Assembly: GCA_903915955.1 (NCBI GenBank)
Contig: CAIWUU010000129.1
Location: 1-37,491, forward strand
DNA: 37,491 nt
DNA from: an uncultured Chlorobiaceae bacterium
Lineage (GTDB): Bacteria > Bacteroidota > Chlorobiia > Chlorobiales > Chlorobiaceae
Reading direction: 5' to 3'
Every line of letters starts with the position of its first letter. Position 1 is the stretch's first letter. Below the pieces are notes generated by a model, which ran no database searches, was not told the origin of the DNA, and saw only the letters and a list, made by a program, of their open reading frames with translations. Shown here in pieces: positions 18,340 to 28,119 of this stretch. Made by a program: the position numbers and the translations under genes.

Positions 18340-18347
18340 TTCTTTAT

Positions 18348-19043
18348 TCAGGATGGTTTGGTGAACTCTTTTTCTGTATCCTGTTTTTGAGGGGCGGGGA
18401 ATGTTGATCTTGGGATCTCAAGCAATCGAACAGCGCCTGCAAATCGCTTTTCGTAATACTCGTGTTTCAGTTGGTCTTCTGTAATCCCTTTTGTAAGAGA
18501 AGAGTGGACAAAAGTGTCGTTTCCGATAAAGATTCCTACATGGTTGATAAGCTGGCTCTTGGAGTGAAAAAAGACCAAATCACCGGGTTGAAGGTCATTC
18601 TTGCTGACTTTATTGCCCAAGGCAGACATCTCTTTTGATGATCGTGGAAGGCTCATGTTGAATACCTTGTCGAACATGAAGCGTACAAAGCCTGAGCAGT
18701 CAAATCCTGCTGGAGTCTGGCCGCCAAAGCGGTACCGTGTTCCAAAATATTGAGAGACATTACTGAAAAAGTCCCTCATGTGAGTAAGGGAGGTCTGACG
18801 GGGAGTCACGGAAGATGACGTGGTCTGAAGTATTGACGGTTGTTCAAGTTTACTGCTGGATGAGGTGGTTGCAGGCAGTTCAAATTGAAAAACTGAAACG
18901 GTCAACCCGAGGGCTGGCTCTGGCTGAGCAAGTTGAACTGCCGAAGTTGTGAGGCATAAGAGAACGACACTACCGAAAGAGAGGATCCTTTTCAGCGCCG
19001 GAGCCATGCGGACGAGTAAGGAAGGCTTTGGCCAAAAAATCAT
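18348..19043 (-). CDS. NlpC/P60-family cell-wall peptidase
   Basis: 231 aa. Signal-like N-terminus, GTRYRFGGQTPAGFDCSGFVRFMFDKV (catalytic Cys), LQPGDLVFFHSKSQLINHVGIFIGND (His). Start could be internal (MAPALKRILSFGS). Confidence 0.92.
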   Translation of the reverse strand: MIFWPKPSLLVRMAPALKRILSFGSVVLLCLTTSAVQLAQPEPALGLTVSVFQFELPATTSSSSKLEQPSILQTTSSSVTPRQTSLTHMRDFFSNVSQYFGTRYRFGGQTPAGFDCSGFVRFMFDKVFNMSLPRSSKEMSALGNKVSKNDLQPGDLVFFHSKSQLINHVGIFIGNDTFVHSSLTKGITEDQLKHEYYEKRFAGAVRLLEIPRSTFPAPQKQDTEKEFTKPS

Positions 19044-19315
19044 ATCATTATATTATAGAGTAAGTTATAATCTCTTTTTTCCATTGTAAAATACTTTTCC
19101 TAAGTATAAGAACATATAAGGAAATCTCCCAATTTTTCATTCCGAAAAACTTGCTTCACTCACTTTGAAAATATTCATTTTCTCAAAATGTGATTATTGC
19201 AAAGCGACTGACTTTCAATTTACGTTTTTAATTGGAGAGAGTTTTTTATAAATTGAGGGTCTGGTAAAGCGAGCTGTTATTAACAGGTATTCAATAACTT
19301 ATTTCTGTTCTACTG

Positions 19316-20359
19316 ATGAAATTTCGGCTCTCTGCTTTTCTTTGCTTTTTGCTTGTTGTTACGGGCTGTTCAGGGAAAAGAGGAGAAACAACAGGAACAG
19401 GGCAATCTCCGAATCCTGGCATTCAGGCGGGTCTTGTTTTTTCTGTTGGAGGACGGGGGGACAAGTCGTTCAATGATTCTGCATATAATGGTCTTGAGCT
19501 TGCCAAAAAAAAATATGGGATTAATTATACCTATCTTGAGCCACAAGGAGAGGGTGGGGATCGTGAGTCGGCGTTGCGTCAGATGGCAACAGATCCTGAT
19601 ATCGCACTGATTATTGGAGTTGGTCTGCTCTTTAGTGATGATATTTCCCGTATTGCAGCCGAGTTTCCCGATAAGCAATTTGTCTGCATAGACTATGTCG
19701 CTCAGCCAAATGCAACGATTCCATCAAATCTTCAAGGGATTGTGTTTGAAGAGAAGAAAGGATCGTACCTTGCTGGAGCTCTTGCCGGACTTGTAACGAA
19801 AACCAAAATAGTTGGTTTTCTTGGTGGGATGGAGTCGAGCGTCATCAAGAAATTTGAGACTGGCTTTATAAGAGGCGTGCATGACATCAATCCAGATATC
19901 AGAGTTATTTCGGGCTATATTGGCATGACAGGGAGTGCCTTTTCCAATCCTGCAAAGGGACGGGAGCTTGCCCTTGGGCAGTATGGAAGGGGGGCAGACA
20001 TTATTTATGAGGCGGCTGGAGCAAGTGGGCTGGGTGTTATCGAAGCAGCAAGGGAGAGTAAAGCGCTTGTTATCTGTACCGATCGGGATCAAGAGCAGGA
20101 TGCACCTGGATTTGTCCTTTCCAGCATGACCAAAGCGGTTGACAGGGCAGTGCTTAAAACCGTTGAAAGTGTGGTTGATGGAAGTTTCAGGGGGGGGCGT
20201 GTGGTGGTCTATGGCCTTGCGGATCGTTATACGGACTATGTCTATAATGAGAAAAACGCATCTCTTGTCGGAACCAAAAACCATGATCAACTTGAGAGTA
20301 TCCGCAACCAGATAATTGCTGGAGAAATTGTTGTCGATGATACTGCTGTTGGACAATAA
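19316..20359 (+). CDS. BMP-family (basic membrane protein / nucleoside-type) lipoprotein substrate-binding protein
   Basis: 347 aa. Lipobox VVTGC, GLVFSVGGRGDKSFNDSAYNGLELAKKKYG, AGALAGLVTKTKIVGFLGGMESSVIKKFETGFIRG. Confidence 0.9.
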   Translation: MKFRLSAFLCFLLVVTGCSGKRGETTGTGQSPNPGIQAGLVFSVGGRGDKSFNDSAYNGLELAKKKYGINYTYLEPQGEGGDRESALRQMATDPDIALIIGVGLLFSDDISRIAAEFPDKQFVCIDYVAQPNATIPSNLQGIVFEEKKGSYLAGALAGLVTKTKIVGFLGGMESSVIKKFETGFIRGVHDINPDIRVISGYIGMTGSAFSNPAKGRELALGQYGRGADIIYEAAGASGLGVIEAARESKALVICTDRDQEQDAPGFVLSSMTKAVDRAVLKTVESVVDGSFRGGRVVVYGLADRYTDYVYNEKNASLVGTKNHDQLESIRNQIIAGEIVVDDTAVGQ

Positions 20360-20369
20360 TGACTGCATG

Positions 20370-20397
20370 AGCTGCCAGTGATTACTGGTGCTTTTTT
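20370..20397 (+). terminator. Intrinsic terminator after the BMP lipoprotein gene
   Basis: AGCTGCCAGT-GATT-ACTGGTGCT stem followed by TTTTTT. Confidence 0.7.
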
Positions 20398-20447
20398 GTT
20401 GATGAGTGTCAAATGGTGGCTTGTTAATTGATTGAAGAAGAATATTG

Positions 20448-21440
20448 GTGAATAAAAAAATCCTTGTAACGGGCGCAACTGGTTTTATTGGCTCAAGCCT
20501 TGTAAAAAAACTTGCTTGTGGTAATGATGAAATATTTATTCTTGTTCGTAAAAATTCGGATTTAACCTCGCTTTCTGATATTCTACCGAAGGTTAATCTT
20601 GTTTATGGAGATATTACGAACCGGGCTACGCTTGATTCGGCATTGCAAGGTGTTGATCTTGTTTATCACTCAGCGGGTCTTACGTATATGGGCGACAAAA
20701 AGAATGCCCTGCTCTATAAAATCAATGTCGACGGAACTCGCAACATTCTCGAGGCATCACTCGTCGCCGGGGTTAAACGGTTTGTGCATGTCAGTTCCAT
20801 AACTGCCGTGGGTATTGCCTTCGACAAAAAGCCGGTAAATGAATCTGTTGTCTGGAATTTTGAGTCGATCAGTCTTGAATATGCAAGGACGAAACACCTT
20901 TCTGAAATAGAGGTTGCTGAAGCTATAAAAAAAGGGCTTGATTGCGTTATTGTCAATCCCGCTTTTGTGTTTGGCGCTGGGGATATCAATTTCAATGCTG
21001 GACGGATTATCAAGGATATCTACAACAAAAGGCTTCCCTTTTATCCCCTTGGCGGTATTTGTGTGGTCGATGTGGAAATTGTTGCGGATGCCATCATTAC
21101 GGCAATGGAGAGAGGAAAAACTGGAGAACGCTATATTCTTGGTGGTGAAAACGTCTCTTACAAACGACTTGCAGATACCATTTCGCGCATTTCCGGCGCG
21201 CCAAAAGTGCGATTCCCTCTTCCATTCTGGACAGCAAAAATATTGAAATCAGGGCTTGATCTTTACAAAAACAAGAACCGGATATCTAAACTTTTCAACA
21301 TGTCGATGTTCAGGGTAGCTTCGCATTTCCTCTATTTTGATTCTACCAAGGCAATTCGCGAACTGAACATGCGGTATGAACCTCATGAACACAGTATCAA
21401 GAATGCTTACGAGTGGTATCGTGATCGCAATATGCTTTAA
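20448..21440 (+). CDS. NAD-dependent epimerase/dehydratase (extended SDR, dihydroflavonol-reductase-like)
   Basis: About 330 aa. VNKKILVTGATGFIGSSLVKKL, YHSAGLTYMGD, HVSSITAVG, YARTKHLSEIE. GTG at 20448 is likely; TTG at 20445 is possible. Confidence 0.9.
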   Translation: MNKKILVTGATGFIGSSLVKKLACGNDEIFILVRKNSDLTSLSDILPKVNLVYGDITNRATLDSALQGVDLVYHSAGLTYMGDKKNALLYKINVDGTRNILEASLVAGVKRFVHVSSITAVGIAFDKKPVNESVVWNFESISLEYARTKHLSEIEVAEAIKKGLDCVIVNPAFVFGAGDINFNAGRIIKDIYNKRLPFYPLGGICVVDVEIVADAIITAMERGKTGERYILGGENVSYKRLADTISRISGAPKVRFPLPFWTAKILKSGLDLYKNKNRISKLFNMSMFRVASHFLYFDSTKAIRELNMRYEPHEHSIKNAYEWYRDRNML

Positions 21441-21442
21441 TG

Positions 21443-21480
21443 ATCAACTCTGCGTCATTGGCTCAAGAGTTGGTGACGCA
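21443..21480. repeat. Interleaved short inverted repeats in the convergent 43-nt spacer
   Basis: CAACTCT 21445-21451 / AGAGTTG 21466-21472 and TGCGTCA 21451-21457 / TGACGCA 21474-21480. Confidence 0.5.
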
Positions 21481-21483
21481 CTA

Positions 21484-22272
21484 TTACCTTTTTTGGCAGA
21501 AAATCATCATTCGTGGCGACTCCTCTTCTGTAAAAGGGTCTCCTGCATAGTTGCCGATGATACTGGTTACGGTAAACCCCTCTTTTTGAAGCATGGCAAT
21601 AATCTCAGTCTCACGGTAAAGGCGAACTGATTCACTGAAGGTGACTGGTCTGCCGAGAGGAGGGATAATGCTTATGGTTTTGATGATCCTCTCTTGGTTG
21701 ATGGCGCGATCTTCAATAATAGTCAGTTCTCCTGCAGTTCGACTGGAGTGAGCAACCAGGTTGCGCAGAAGGTGGAGTGGATTAATAAGGTCAAGAATAT
21801 ACCATCCATCACATTGAAGAGCGTGGTAAGCCTTGTTGAGTACCAGTTGATCATCCTCTTTCATCTCGAAATAACCGAAACTGGTAAAAAGCTGAACGAC
21901 AAGATCGTAGGCGCCCTCGGACGGAATTTGCCGCATGTCACAACTGGTCAGCTTTAATTGCAGCTTGCTTTTCTGTGCGGCTTTTCTGGCCTCTTCCAGT
22001 AAAAAAGGGGAAAGGTCGTTACCTGTTACCTTATAGCCAAGTCTGGCAAGCTCAAGTGCGTGTCGTCCAGCTCCACAAGCAACATCAAGTACCGAGAGCA
22101 ATGCGGGTTTTTTCAGGTACAGGCCTGAGTGTGAGAGGATGGTTTTAATACACTGTGCAGCTTCATTATCATCACGGTGGCTATACACTTCAAGGTAGAG
22201 TGGATGGTTAAACCACTCCTCAAACCAGTTCAGAGATAGCTCTGCTCCTGAAGAGTCGGGATGTGCTGCCAT
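21484..22272 (-). CDS. SAM-dependent class I methyltransferase
   Basis: 262 aa. LLSVLDVACGAGRHALELARLGYKVTGNDLSPFLLEEAR motif I/II, YDLVVQLFTSFGYF. Confidence 0.9.
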   Translation of the reverse strand: MAAHPDSSGAELSLNWFEEWFNHPLYLEVYSHRDDNEAAQCIKTILSHSGLYLKKPALLSVLDVACGAGRHALELARLGYKVTGNDLSPFLLEEARKAAQKSKLQLKLTSCDMRQIPSEGAYDLVVQLFTSFGYFEMKEDDQLVLNKAYHALQCDGWYILDLINPLHLLRNLVAHSSRTAGELTIIEDRAINQERIIKTISIIPPLGRPVTFSESVRLYRETEIIAMLQKEGFTVTSIIGNYAGDPFTEEESPRMMIFCQKR

Positions 22273-22353
22273 ACCAGCAAAGAAAAAGAGGTGATGAAGC
22301 AGGGGGAGAGATTCAGGGCATCCTGTGATGCCCCGAGGCTATATCCTGTGTGC

Positions 22354-22548
22354 TTATTTTGTGTAGTCGGTAATCGCTTTTGCAAGAATGGTCTGTTCAT
22401 TCTCTCCATTCGGTATCCGAACATTTTTTTCAATGAATTTCCACGCATTTGTTTTCTCTGATTTCACAGAAAAAATAAGTTTTGCACACTTGAAATCACT
22501 GGTGCCGGATTTTTTGCCTTTATCTGCAAACGTCTGTTTCTTTGCCAT
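22354..22548 (-). CDS. Small basic conserved-type hypothetical protein
   Basis: 64-aa ORF MAKKQTFADKGKKSGTSDFKCAKLIFSVKSEKTNAWKFIEKNVRIPNGENEQTILAKAITDYTK. It fills an otherwise empty gap and has a plausible protein composition. Confidence 0.65.
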   Translation of the reverse strand: MAKKQTFADKGKKSGTSDFKCAKLIFSVKSEKTNAWKFIEKNVRIPNGENEQTILAKAITDYTK

Positions 22549-22678
22549 GACTCGTGAGGTAATTCTTTTGGTTTAAGTCGCTCTGCTTTTTTTAAATTAT
22601 CGAATAAAAAAGCAAGGCAATGTAATAAAAATTAAACCGACAACCAAGCGCACCTGCACAGGATTTATTAAAACGCGA

Positions 22679-24007
22679 TTACAGGTTTCCCGCTGCAATA
22701 AATTTCCCCTTATGAAATATGCCGCATGCTTTTCCTTTCAGAGAGCGATTGAGAAATGGAGTGTTAGCTGATTTTGATTTCAGTGCACTTGCCGATACAC
22801 TCCACTGGATATCCGGATCAATAATTGAAAAATTTGCCTCTTCTCCGACGGCAAAAAGAATCGGCTTCAGTCTCATGATTTTTCTTGGATTGATCGACAA
22901 CAATTCGATGGCGCGGCTCATGGAGATAATGCCTTTGTGTACCAGTTCCGTTATCGTGAGTCCCACAGAGGTTTCAAGGCCGATAATGCCAAACGAGGCT
23001 TGATCGGGAGGGCACTCTTTTTCGTGGAGAGCATGGGGCGCATGATCAGTCGCTATAGCGTCAATAGTGCCGTCAGCAATCGCATCAAGCAGAGCTTCAC
23101 GGTTTTCCTTTGATGAAAGTGGGGGCTTCATGATATAGCTGCCCTTTTTTTCAGCAAGAAAAAGATCTTCATCGCAGAGAGTGAAATGGTGTGGAGTTAC
23201 TTCACAGGTCACTTGCAGTCCCTCGCGTTTTGCCTGGCGGACAAGATCAAGCGCCGCTTTTGTGCTGATATGAGCGACATGATATCGTGGTCTTATGAGC
23301 GGGTCGTGCAGCTTGTGTTTTTCAAGGTAGCGCATCAGCAACAGATCGCGGCTGAGCGTTATCGCTTCAGAGACATCAGGTATTCCTTTCAAGCCAAGTT
23401 TGGTTGAAAACAGCCCCTCATTCATGATGCCACCCATCGTCAAGGAGCGCTCTTCGCAGTGCTGAATGATGAGCAGGTCAAAGTTTGAGGCGTACTCAAA
23501 GGCCAGTCGCATGATCTGGCTGTTCTGAATTGCTGAGCCGTCATCTGACACTGCGGTGACTCCGTAGGAGCTGAACTTGCCGAATGGCGCAAGATGTTCC
23601 CCTTTGCTGTCAACCGTCATTGCCCCAATAACTTCAAGATCGACAGGAAGCGTTGCCGAGTGATGGCGGATATAGGCGACACCGAGGGGGCTGTCAATAA
23701 CTGGTTTCGTGTTCGGCATAAGCGCAACACCGGTAAAACCGCCAGCGGCTGCAGCTCTTGCTCCACTTTCAAGTGTCTCCTTGTACTCCTGGCCCGGTTC
23801 CCTGAAGTGACAGTGCATATCGAACAGTCCTGGGGCGACGATCTCTCCTCGAAGATCGATAACCCGGTCATCTGGCGATGCTTCAAGCGTTTCATTCCCA
23901 TAAACAACAGCTTCGATGATGCCGTCGTCGCTCACTTTCAGCGACCCGGCAAGATCAAGATGTTCAAGTGGATTGAGGAGGTGTGCCTTCTGAAAAATCA
24001 AGCTCAT
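22679..24007 (-). CDS. pyrC: Dihydroorotase
   Basis: 442 aa. GLFDMHCHFREPGQEYKET, LMPNTKPVIDS, EVTPHHFTLCDEDL, AIATDHAPH. Confidence 0.94.
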   Translation of the reverse strand: MSLIFQKAHLLNPLEHLDLAGSLKVSDDGIIEAVVYGNETLEASPDDRVIDLRGEIVAPGLFDMHCHFREPGQEYKETLESGARAAAAGGFTGVALMPNTKPVIDSPLGVAYIRHHSATLPVDLEVIGAMTVDSKGEHLAPFGKFSSYGVTAVSDDGSAIQNSQIMRLAFEYASNFDLLIIQHCEERSLTMGGIMNEGLFSTKLGLKGIPDVSEAITLSRDLLLMRYLEKHKLHDPLIRPRYHVAHISTKAALDLVRQAKREGLQVTCEVTPHHFTLCDEDLFLAEKKGSYIMKPPLSSKENREALLDAIADGTIDAIATDHAPHALHEKECPPDQASFGIIGLETSVGLTITELVHKGIISMSRAIELLSINPRKIMRLKPILFAVGEEANFSIIDPDIQWSVSASALKSKSANTPFLNRSLKGKACGIFHKGKFIAAGNL

Positions 24008-24241
24008 GGCTCTTGTAGAAATTAGGATGGATTAAAAAGTGGAGCCGCAGTGTAACAAGGTCGCCGCGAAGTAATCCGCAAAGATACGACAAATATAAAT
24101 AAGGTCATGCAGAGAGCAAGAGTTCTCTGGTTGGGGATACGACACTGTTTGTCGTTCTTAAAAGAGAGCATGTATAGAGAGAAAACGCTCTATTTTGCTA
24201 TTTTACGATTTAATAATCGAATGGGTCAGGGGTGTTTCTCT

Positions 24242-24838
24242 ATGGATCAGAACGAAGGCAGAGGTATTGAAAAAGTTGATCTGAGAGCAATGATGATTGC
24301 TCGAAGGCGCGCTATACCTGAAAAATTGCGGTTTCAGATGGATGTGGCTATTGCCAGTCATCTTGTTAAATTGCCTGAAGTTGTTTGTGCTCATCATATT
24401 CATCTCTATCTCTCCATTACAGCTTTTGCTGAGGTTGATACAGCATTGATCGTTGATGGGCTTACCGCAATGCACAAACGGCTTTCGGTTCCGGTTGTTC
24501 GAAACGGTGATCTTCTCTCTGCCCTCTACCACAAGGGAGATCTTCTCCGAACAGCGCAATTTGGGCAGCCAGAACCTGATGTTTACTCTGCAGTTGATGA
24601 ATCAGATCTTGATCTTGTGCTGCTTCCTCTTCTGGCTTTTGATAGCAGAGGATATCGGTTAGGGTATGGGAAAGGGTTGTATGATCTTTTTTTGCAGCGA
24701 CTTGGCAATCGGGGAGTTCACCCCTTTCGTGTAGGGCTTTCCTACCTCCAGCAGAGGCTTTACGAGCTTCCCGTTGACCCTTGGGATGAACCTCTTGACG
24801 CCGTTGTTTATGAAGATGGAAGTATTCGATTCACCTGA
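24242..24838 (+). CDS. 5-formyltetrahydrofolate cyclo-ligase
   Basis: VDLRAMMIARRRAIPEKLR, VDLVLLPLLAFDSRGYRLGYGKGLYDLFL. The ATG at 24242 with SD AGGGG is preferred over the ORF start at 24107. Confidence 0.9.
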   Translation: MDQNEGRGIEKVDLRAMMIARRRAIPEKLRFQMDVAIASHLVKLPEVVCAHHIHLYLSITAFAEVDTALIVDGLTAMHKRLSVPVVRNGDLLSALYHKGDLLRTAQFGQPEPDVYSAVDESDLDLVLLPLLAFDSRGYRLGYGKGLYDLFLQRLGNRGVHPFRVGLSYLQQRLYELPVDPWDEPLDAVVYEDGSIRFT

Positions 24839-24850
24839 TGTTTAAGGATT

Positions 24851-26992
24851 ATGATGAGGAGATGGAGTGAAAATAGCGGAGATGGAGTTTCTCCGCCAGA
24901 TTTTTTTGATAGTTCTCTCTACGTTAACCGCGAGTTGAGCTGGATTGATTTCAATCAGCGAGTGCTTGAAGAGGCTTTCAACGCAGAGGCGCATCCATTG
25001 CTGGAACGGGTAAAATTCATCTCCATTTTCAGTTCAAACCTTGATGAATACTTCATGATCCGTGTCGCTGGTATTGAGGATCAGTATGAAGCTGGAATTC
25101 TGGATCGCACGATAGATGGCTATACCCCGGTCGAGCAGCTCGAAAAGATACGCGCGCTTGTTCAGCAGCAGCTTCATCAGCGCAATGAATGTTTTTATAA
25201 GGATCTTGTGCCTGCAATGCAGCAGGCAGGGATAGAGTTTCTTCGAGTCTCCGAGCTCTCTGCGATTCAGCAGCGTTCACTGAGTCACTATTTTCGCCGG
25301 GAGATTTTTCCTGTTTTGACCCCGCTGGCCTTTGACACGGGACATCCATTTCCCTTTATGTCGAATCTTTCGCTCAATCTTGCCATTGAGCTGGAAGATG
25401 AGGAGAGCAAGTCGCTGAAGTTCGCTCGCGTGAAAGTTCCGAGTATTCTTCCCCGACTTCTCCGGCTCAATGACATCAAGGGTTTTCACGATGATGACGG
25501 GATCATAAGGTTTATATGGATCGAAGATCTTATCGAAAACAATCTGGCACACCTCTTTCCGAAGATGCGGATTATTCAGTCTCATCTTTTCCGATTGATT
25601 CGTGACGCAGATATTGAAATTGAAGAGGATGAAGCGGGTGATCTTCTCAAGACCATAGAAAAGGGGTTACGGTCAATCCGTTACGGAAAAGTTGTTCGCC
25701 TTGATATAACGCCTGCGATGCCTTTGTCGGTGAGAAAACTGCTTATAAAGAATCTTGAGGTTACTGAGAGAAATGTTTATGAAATAGATGGCGCTCTTGG
25801 GCTCGGCTGCCTTATCGATCTTTTAAAGATTGAACGGCCAGAGTTGAAAGATGAGCCCTTTGTGCCGAATAACCGTATTGAAGAGGAGTTTGGAGAGGAT
25901 ATATTCAGTGCAATACGGGCAAAAGACCGGCTTCTCTATCACCCTTATGACTCGTTTCAGCCTGTCGTTGATTTTATTCATCAGGCAGCTCTTGATCCTG
26001 ATGTCCTCTCAATCAAGCAGACACTTTACAGAGTGGGAAGCAATTCACCAATCGTTGAGGCCTTGATGATAGCCGCAGAAGAGGGAAAGCAGGTTGCTGC
26101 TCTTGTGGAACTCAAGGCAAGATTTGACGAAGAGAATAATATTGTCTGGGCACGGGCTCTTGAGGATGTGGGGGTACATGTCGTCTACGGTTTGCCGGGA
26201 CTCAAGACTCATGCTAAGCTTACCCTGATTGTTCGACGTGAACAGCAGCAGTTGAAACGGTATCTCCATCTTGGCACCGGAAACTATAATCCGGCAACCG
26301 GTAAAATTTATACTGACTACAGCCTTTTTACAGTCAATGAGCAGCTTGCTAACGATGTCGCAGAACTTTTTAACGCGCTGACCGGCTATTCCAAACATAC
26401 AGCGTATAGAAAACTGCTTGTCTCACCGATCAATACCCGCAAAAGGATCATTGATATGATCGACAGGGAAATTGAGTGGAGCTACCGTGAGAACAAGGGG
26501 AGAATCATCATGAAAATGAATGCCCTGGTGGATGCTCAAACCATACAGGCGCTTTATAGAGCCTCCTGCGCTGGTGTAAAGATCGATCTTGTCGTTCGTG
26601 GAATTTGCTGTCTGAAGCCTGGCATTCCAGGCGTTAGTGAACACATCAGGGTGGTCAGCATTATCGGACGTTTTCTGGAACACAGCCGGGCATACTATTT
26701 TCATAACGGTGGAAAAGAGGAGCTGTTTCTTGGTAGCGCCGATATTATGCCGAGAAACCTTGACGATCGGGTTGAAACGCTCTTTCCGGTTTTTGATAAA
26801 TCGCTTATCAAGGTTGTCATCTCTGATCTCGAGTTGATTCTGAGCGATAATGTCAAGTCATGGCAGATGAATACTGATGGAACCTACTCTATGATCAGCA
26901 ACGATGATGCCCCTGTAAACAGTCAGAAACTCTTTTTAACCAGCTCTTCCCATAAAAAATCTTTGTCAAAATTTAACGTCAACGAATTATGA
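24851..26992 (+). CDS. ppk: Polyphosphate kinase 1
   Basis: 713 aa. [102 protein letters not shown]. Confidence 0.97.
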   Translation: MMRRWSENSGDGVSPPDFFDSSLYVNRELSWIDFNQRVLEEAFNAEAHPLLERVKFISIFSSNLDEYFMIRVAGIEDQYEAGILDRTIDGYTPVEQLEKIRALVQQQLHQRNECFYKDLVPAMQQAGIEFLRVSELSAIQQRSLSHYFRREIFPVLTPLAFDTGHPFPFMSNLSLNLAIELEDEESKSLKFARVKVPSILPRLLRLNDIKGFHDDDGIIRFIWIEDLIENNLAHLFPKMRIIQSHLFRLIRDADIEIEEDEAGDLLKTIEKGLRSIRYGKVVRLDITPAMPLSVRKLLIKNLEVTERNVYEIDGALGLGCLIDLLKIERPELKDEPFVPNNRIEEEFGEDIFSAIRAKDRLLYHPYDSFQPVVDFIHQAALDPDVLSIKQTLYRVGSNSPIVEALMIAAEEGKQVAALVELKARFDEENNIVWARALEDVGVHVVYGLPGLKTHAKLTLIVRREQQQLKRYLHLGTGNYNPATGKIYTDYSLFTVNEQLANDVAELFNALTGYSKHTAYRKLLVSPINTRKRIIDMIDREIEWSYRENKGRIIMKMNALVDAQTIQALYRASCAGVKIDLVVRGICCLKPGIPGVSEHIRVVSIIGRFLEHSRAYYFHNGGKEELFLGSADIMPRNLDDRVETLFPVFDKSLIKVVISDLELILSDNVKSWQMNTDGTYSMISNDDAPVNSQKLFLTSSSHKKSLSKFNVNEL

Positions 26993-27423
26993 AAATTGCA
27001 GTTGGAAGCGATCATGCCGGGTTTGAATTCAAAAAATCGGTACTCTCCTGGCTTGAACGTAACGGCTATGAGATCAACGACCTGGGCCCGTATAGTGAAG
27101 AGTCGGTTGACTATCCCGATTATGCCCGTAAAGTTGCTCTCATGGTCGCTGAAGGGCAATGCGATTCGGGCGTGTTACTTTGTGGTACAGGTATTGGTGT
27201 TTCAATTGCTGCAAACAAAGTCAAAGGTATTCGTGCGGCACTTGCCTGTAATCCTGAATTTGCATCACTTGCCCGGCAGCACAATAATGCCAATATTATC
27301 TGCTTTCCTGCGCGATTTACTGATGTGGCTACCATTGAGCAGGCCCTTCACAATTGGTTTAATACCGATTTTGAAGGCGGTAGGCATGAAAAAAGAGTGA
27401 ACAAAATTGAACCATGCTGTTGA
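26989..27423 (+). CDS. rpiB: Ribose-5-phosphate isomerase B
   Basis: 144 aa. [58 protein letters not shown]. The start overlaps the ppk stop (ATGA). Confidence 0.96.
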   Translation: MKIAVGSDHAGFEFKKSVLSWLERNGYEINDLGPYSEESVDYPDYARKVALMVAEGQCDSGVLLCGTGIGVSIAANKVKGIRAALACNPEFASLARQHNNANIICFPARFTDVATIEQALHNWFNTDFEGGRHEKRVNKIEPCC

Positions 27424-28091
27424 CTGAATATATAGAGCATCATCTTGATACAACCTCTCCGGTTTTTACGGATGATGACCTGGTTGTTGAGGCTCTTGCT
27501 CTGATGGAGGAGGATGGGCTTGATTGTGCACCTGTTCTGCATGAGGGAAATATACGGGCGATGGTCACTATCCATGATCTGCTGCCTTCGCAGCACTCCA
27601 AAAAACGGCTGAAAGAGTTGAAACTTGAACATGCAGAGAGTATTGGACTGCATGAGCATCTTTTTGAGATTATTGCGCGAATGGGCTCATTTCTTTGTGC
27701 CGTTATTCCTGTGTCGGAAGAGGATGGACACTATGTAGGGGTGGTAGAGAAGGCTGTTCTTCTGGAACAGCTTAACGATATTTTCCATTTGGGGGAAGGC
27801 GCGGTGACCCTTGAACTGGATGTACCTGCTTATGATCTTAAACTCTCCGAGGTTATTGCAACCTTCGAAAAAAATGATGCTACCGTTTTGAGTTGTGGTA
27901 TGTACCCGGCTGCGCCGGAGGGAGTCGGAATGGTTCTAACCTTCAGGCTTCAGACGCATGATCTCTTTCGTTTGGTCACCAATCTTGAGAAGTATGGATA
28001 CCTGATCCGTTATACATCGCCCTTTTTCAGGGAAAAAGATGATACAATGAGAGAAAAGGCGCTTGAAGTTATGCGGTTTATGGAGATGTAA
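27414..28091 (+). CDS. CBS-domain protein with C-terminal ACT-like region
   Basis: 225 aa. FTDDDLVVEALALMEEDGLDCAPVLHEGNIRAMVTIHDLL is CBS-like. It overlaps rpiB by 10 nt. Confidence 0.75.
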   Translation: MLLTEYIEHHLDTTSPVFTDDDLVVEALALMEEDGLDCAPVLHEGNIRAMVTIHDLLPSQHSKKRLKELKLEHAESIGLHEHLFEIIARMGSFLCAVIPVSEEDGHYVGVVEKAVLLEQLNDIFHLGEGAVTLELDVPAYDLKLSEVIATFEKNDATVLSCGMYPAAPEGVGMVLTFRLQTHDLFRLVTNLEKYGYLIRYTSPFFREKDDTMREKALEVMRFMEM

Positions 28092-28119
28092 TGGTTTGAA
28101 CGAAACCTGTGAGGTTAGT

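Noticed and set aside
19724-20368. 214-aa minus-strand ORF
   Set aside because: Antisense to the BMP lipoprotein. Shadow ORF without protein-family features.
24026-24241. 6S RNA (ssrS) call upstream of the 5-formyl-THF cyclo-ligase
   Set aside because: Synteny is suggestive, but no convincing 6S long hairpin with a central bubble could be drawn by eye. Kept only as an unnamed structured leader.
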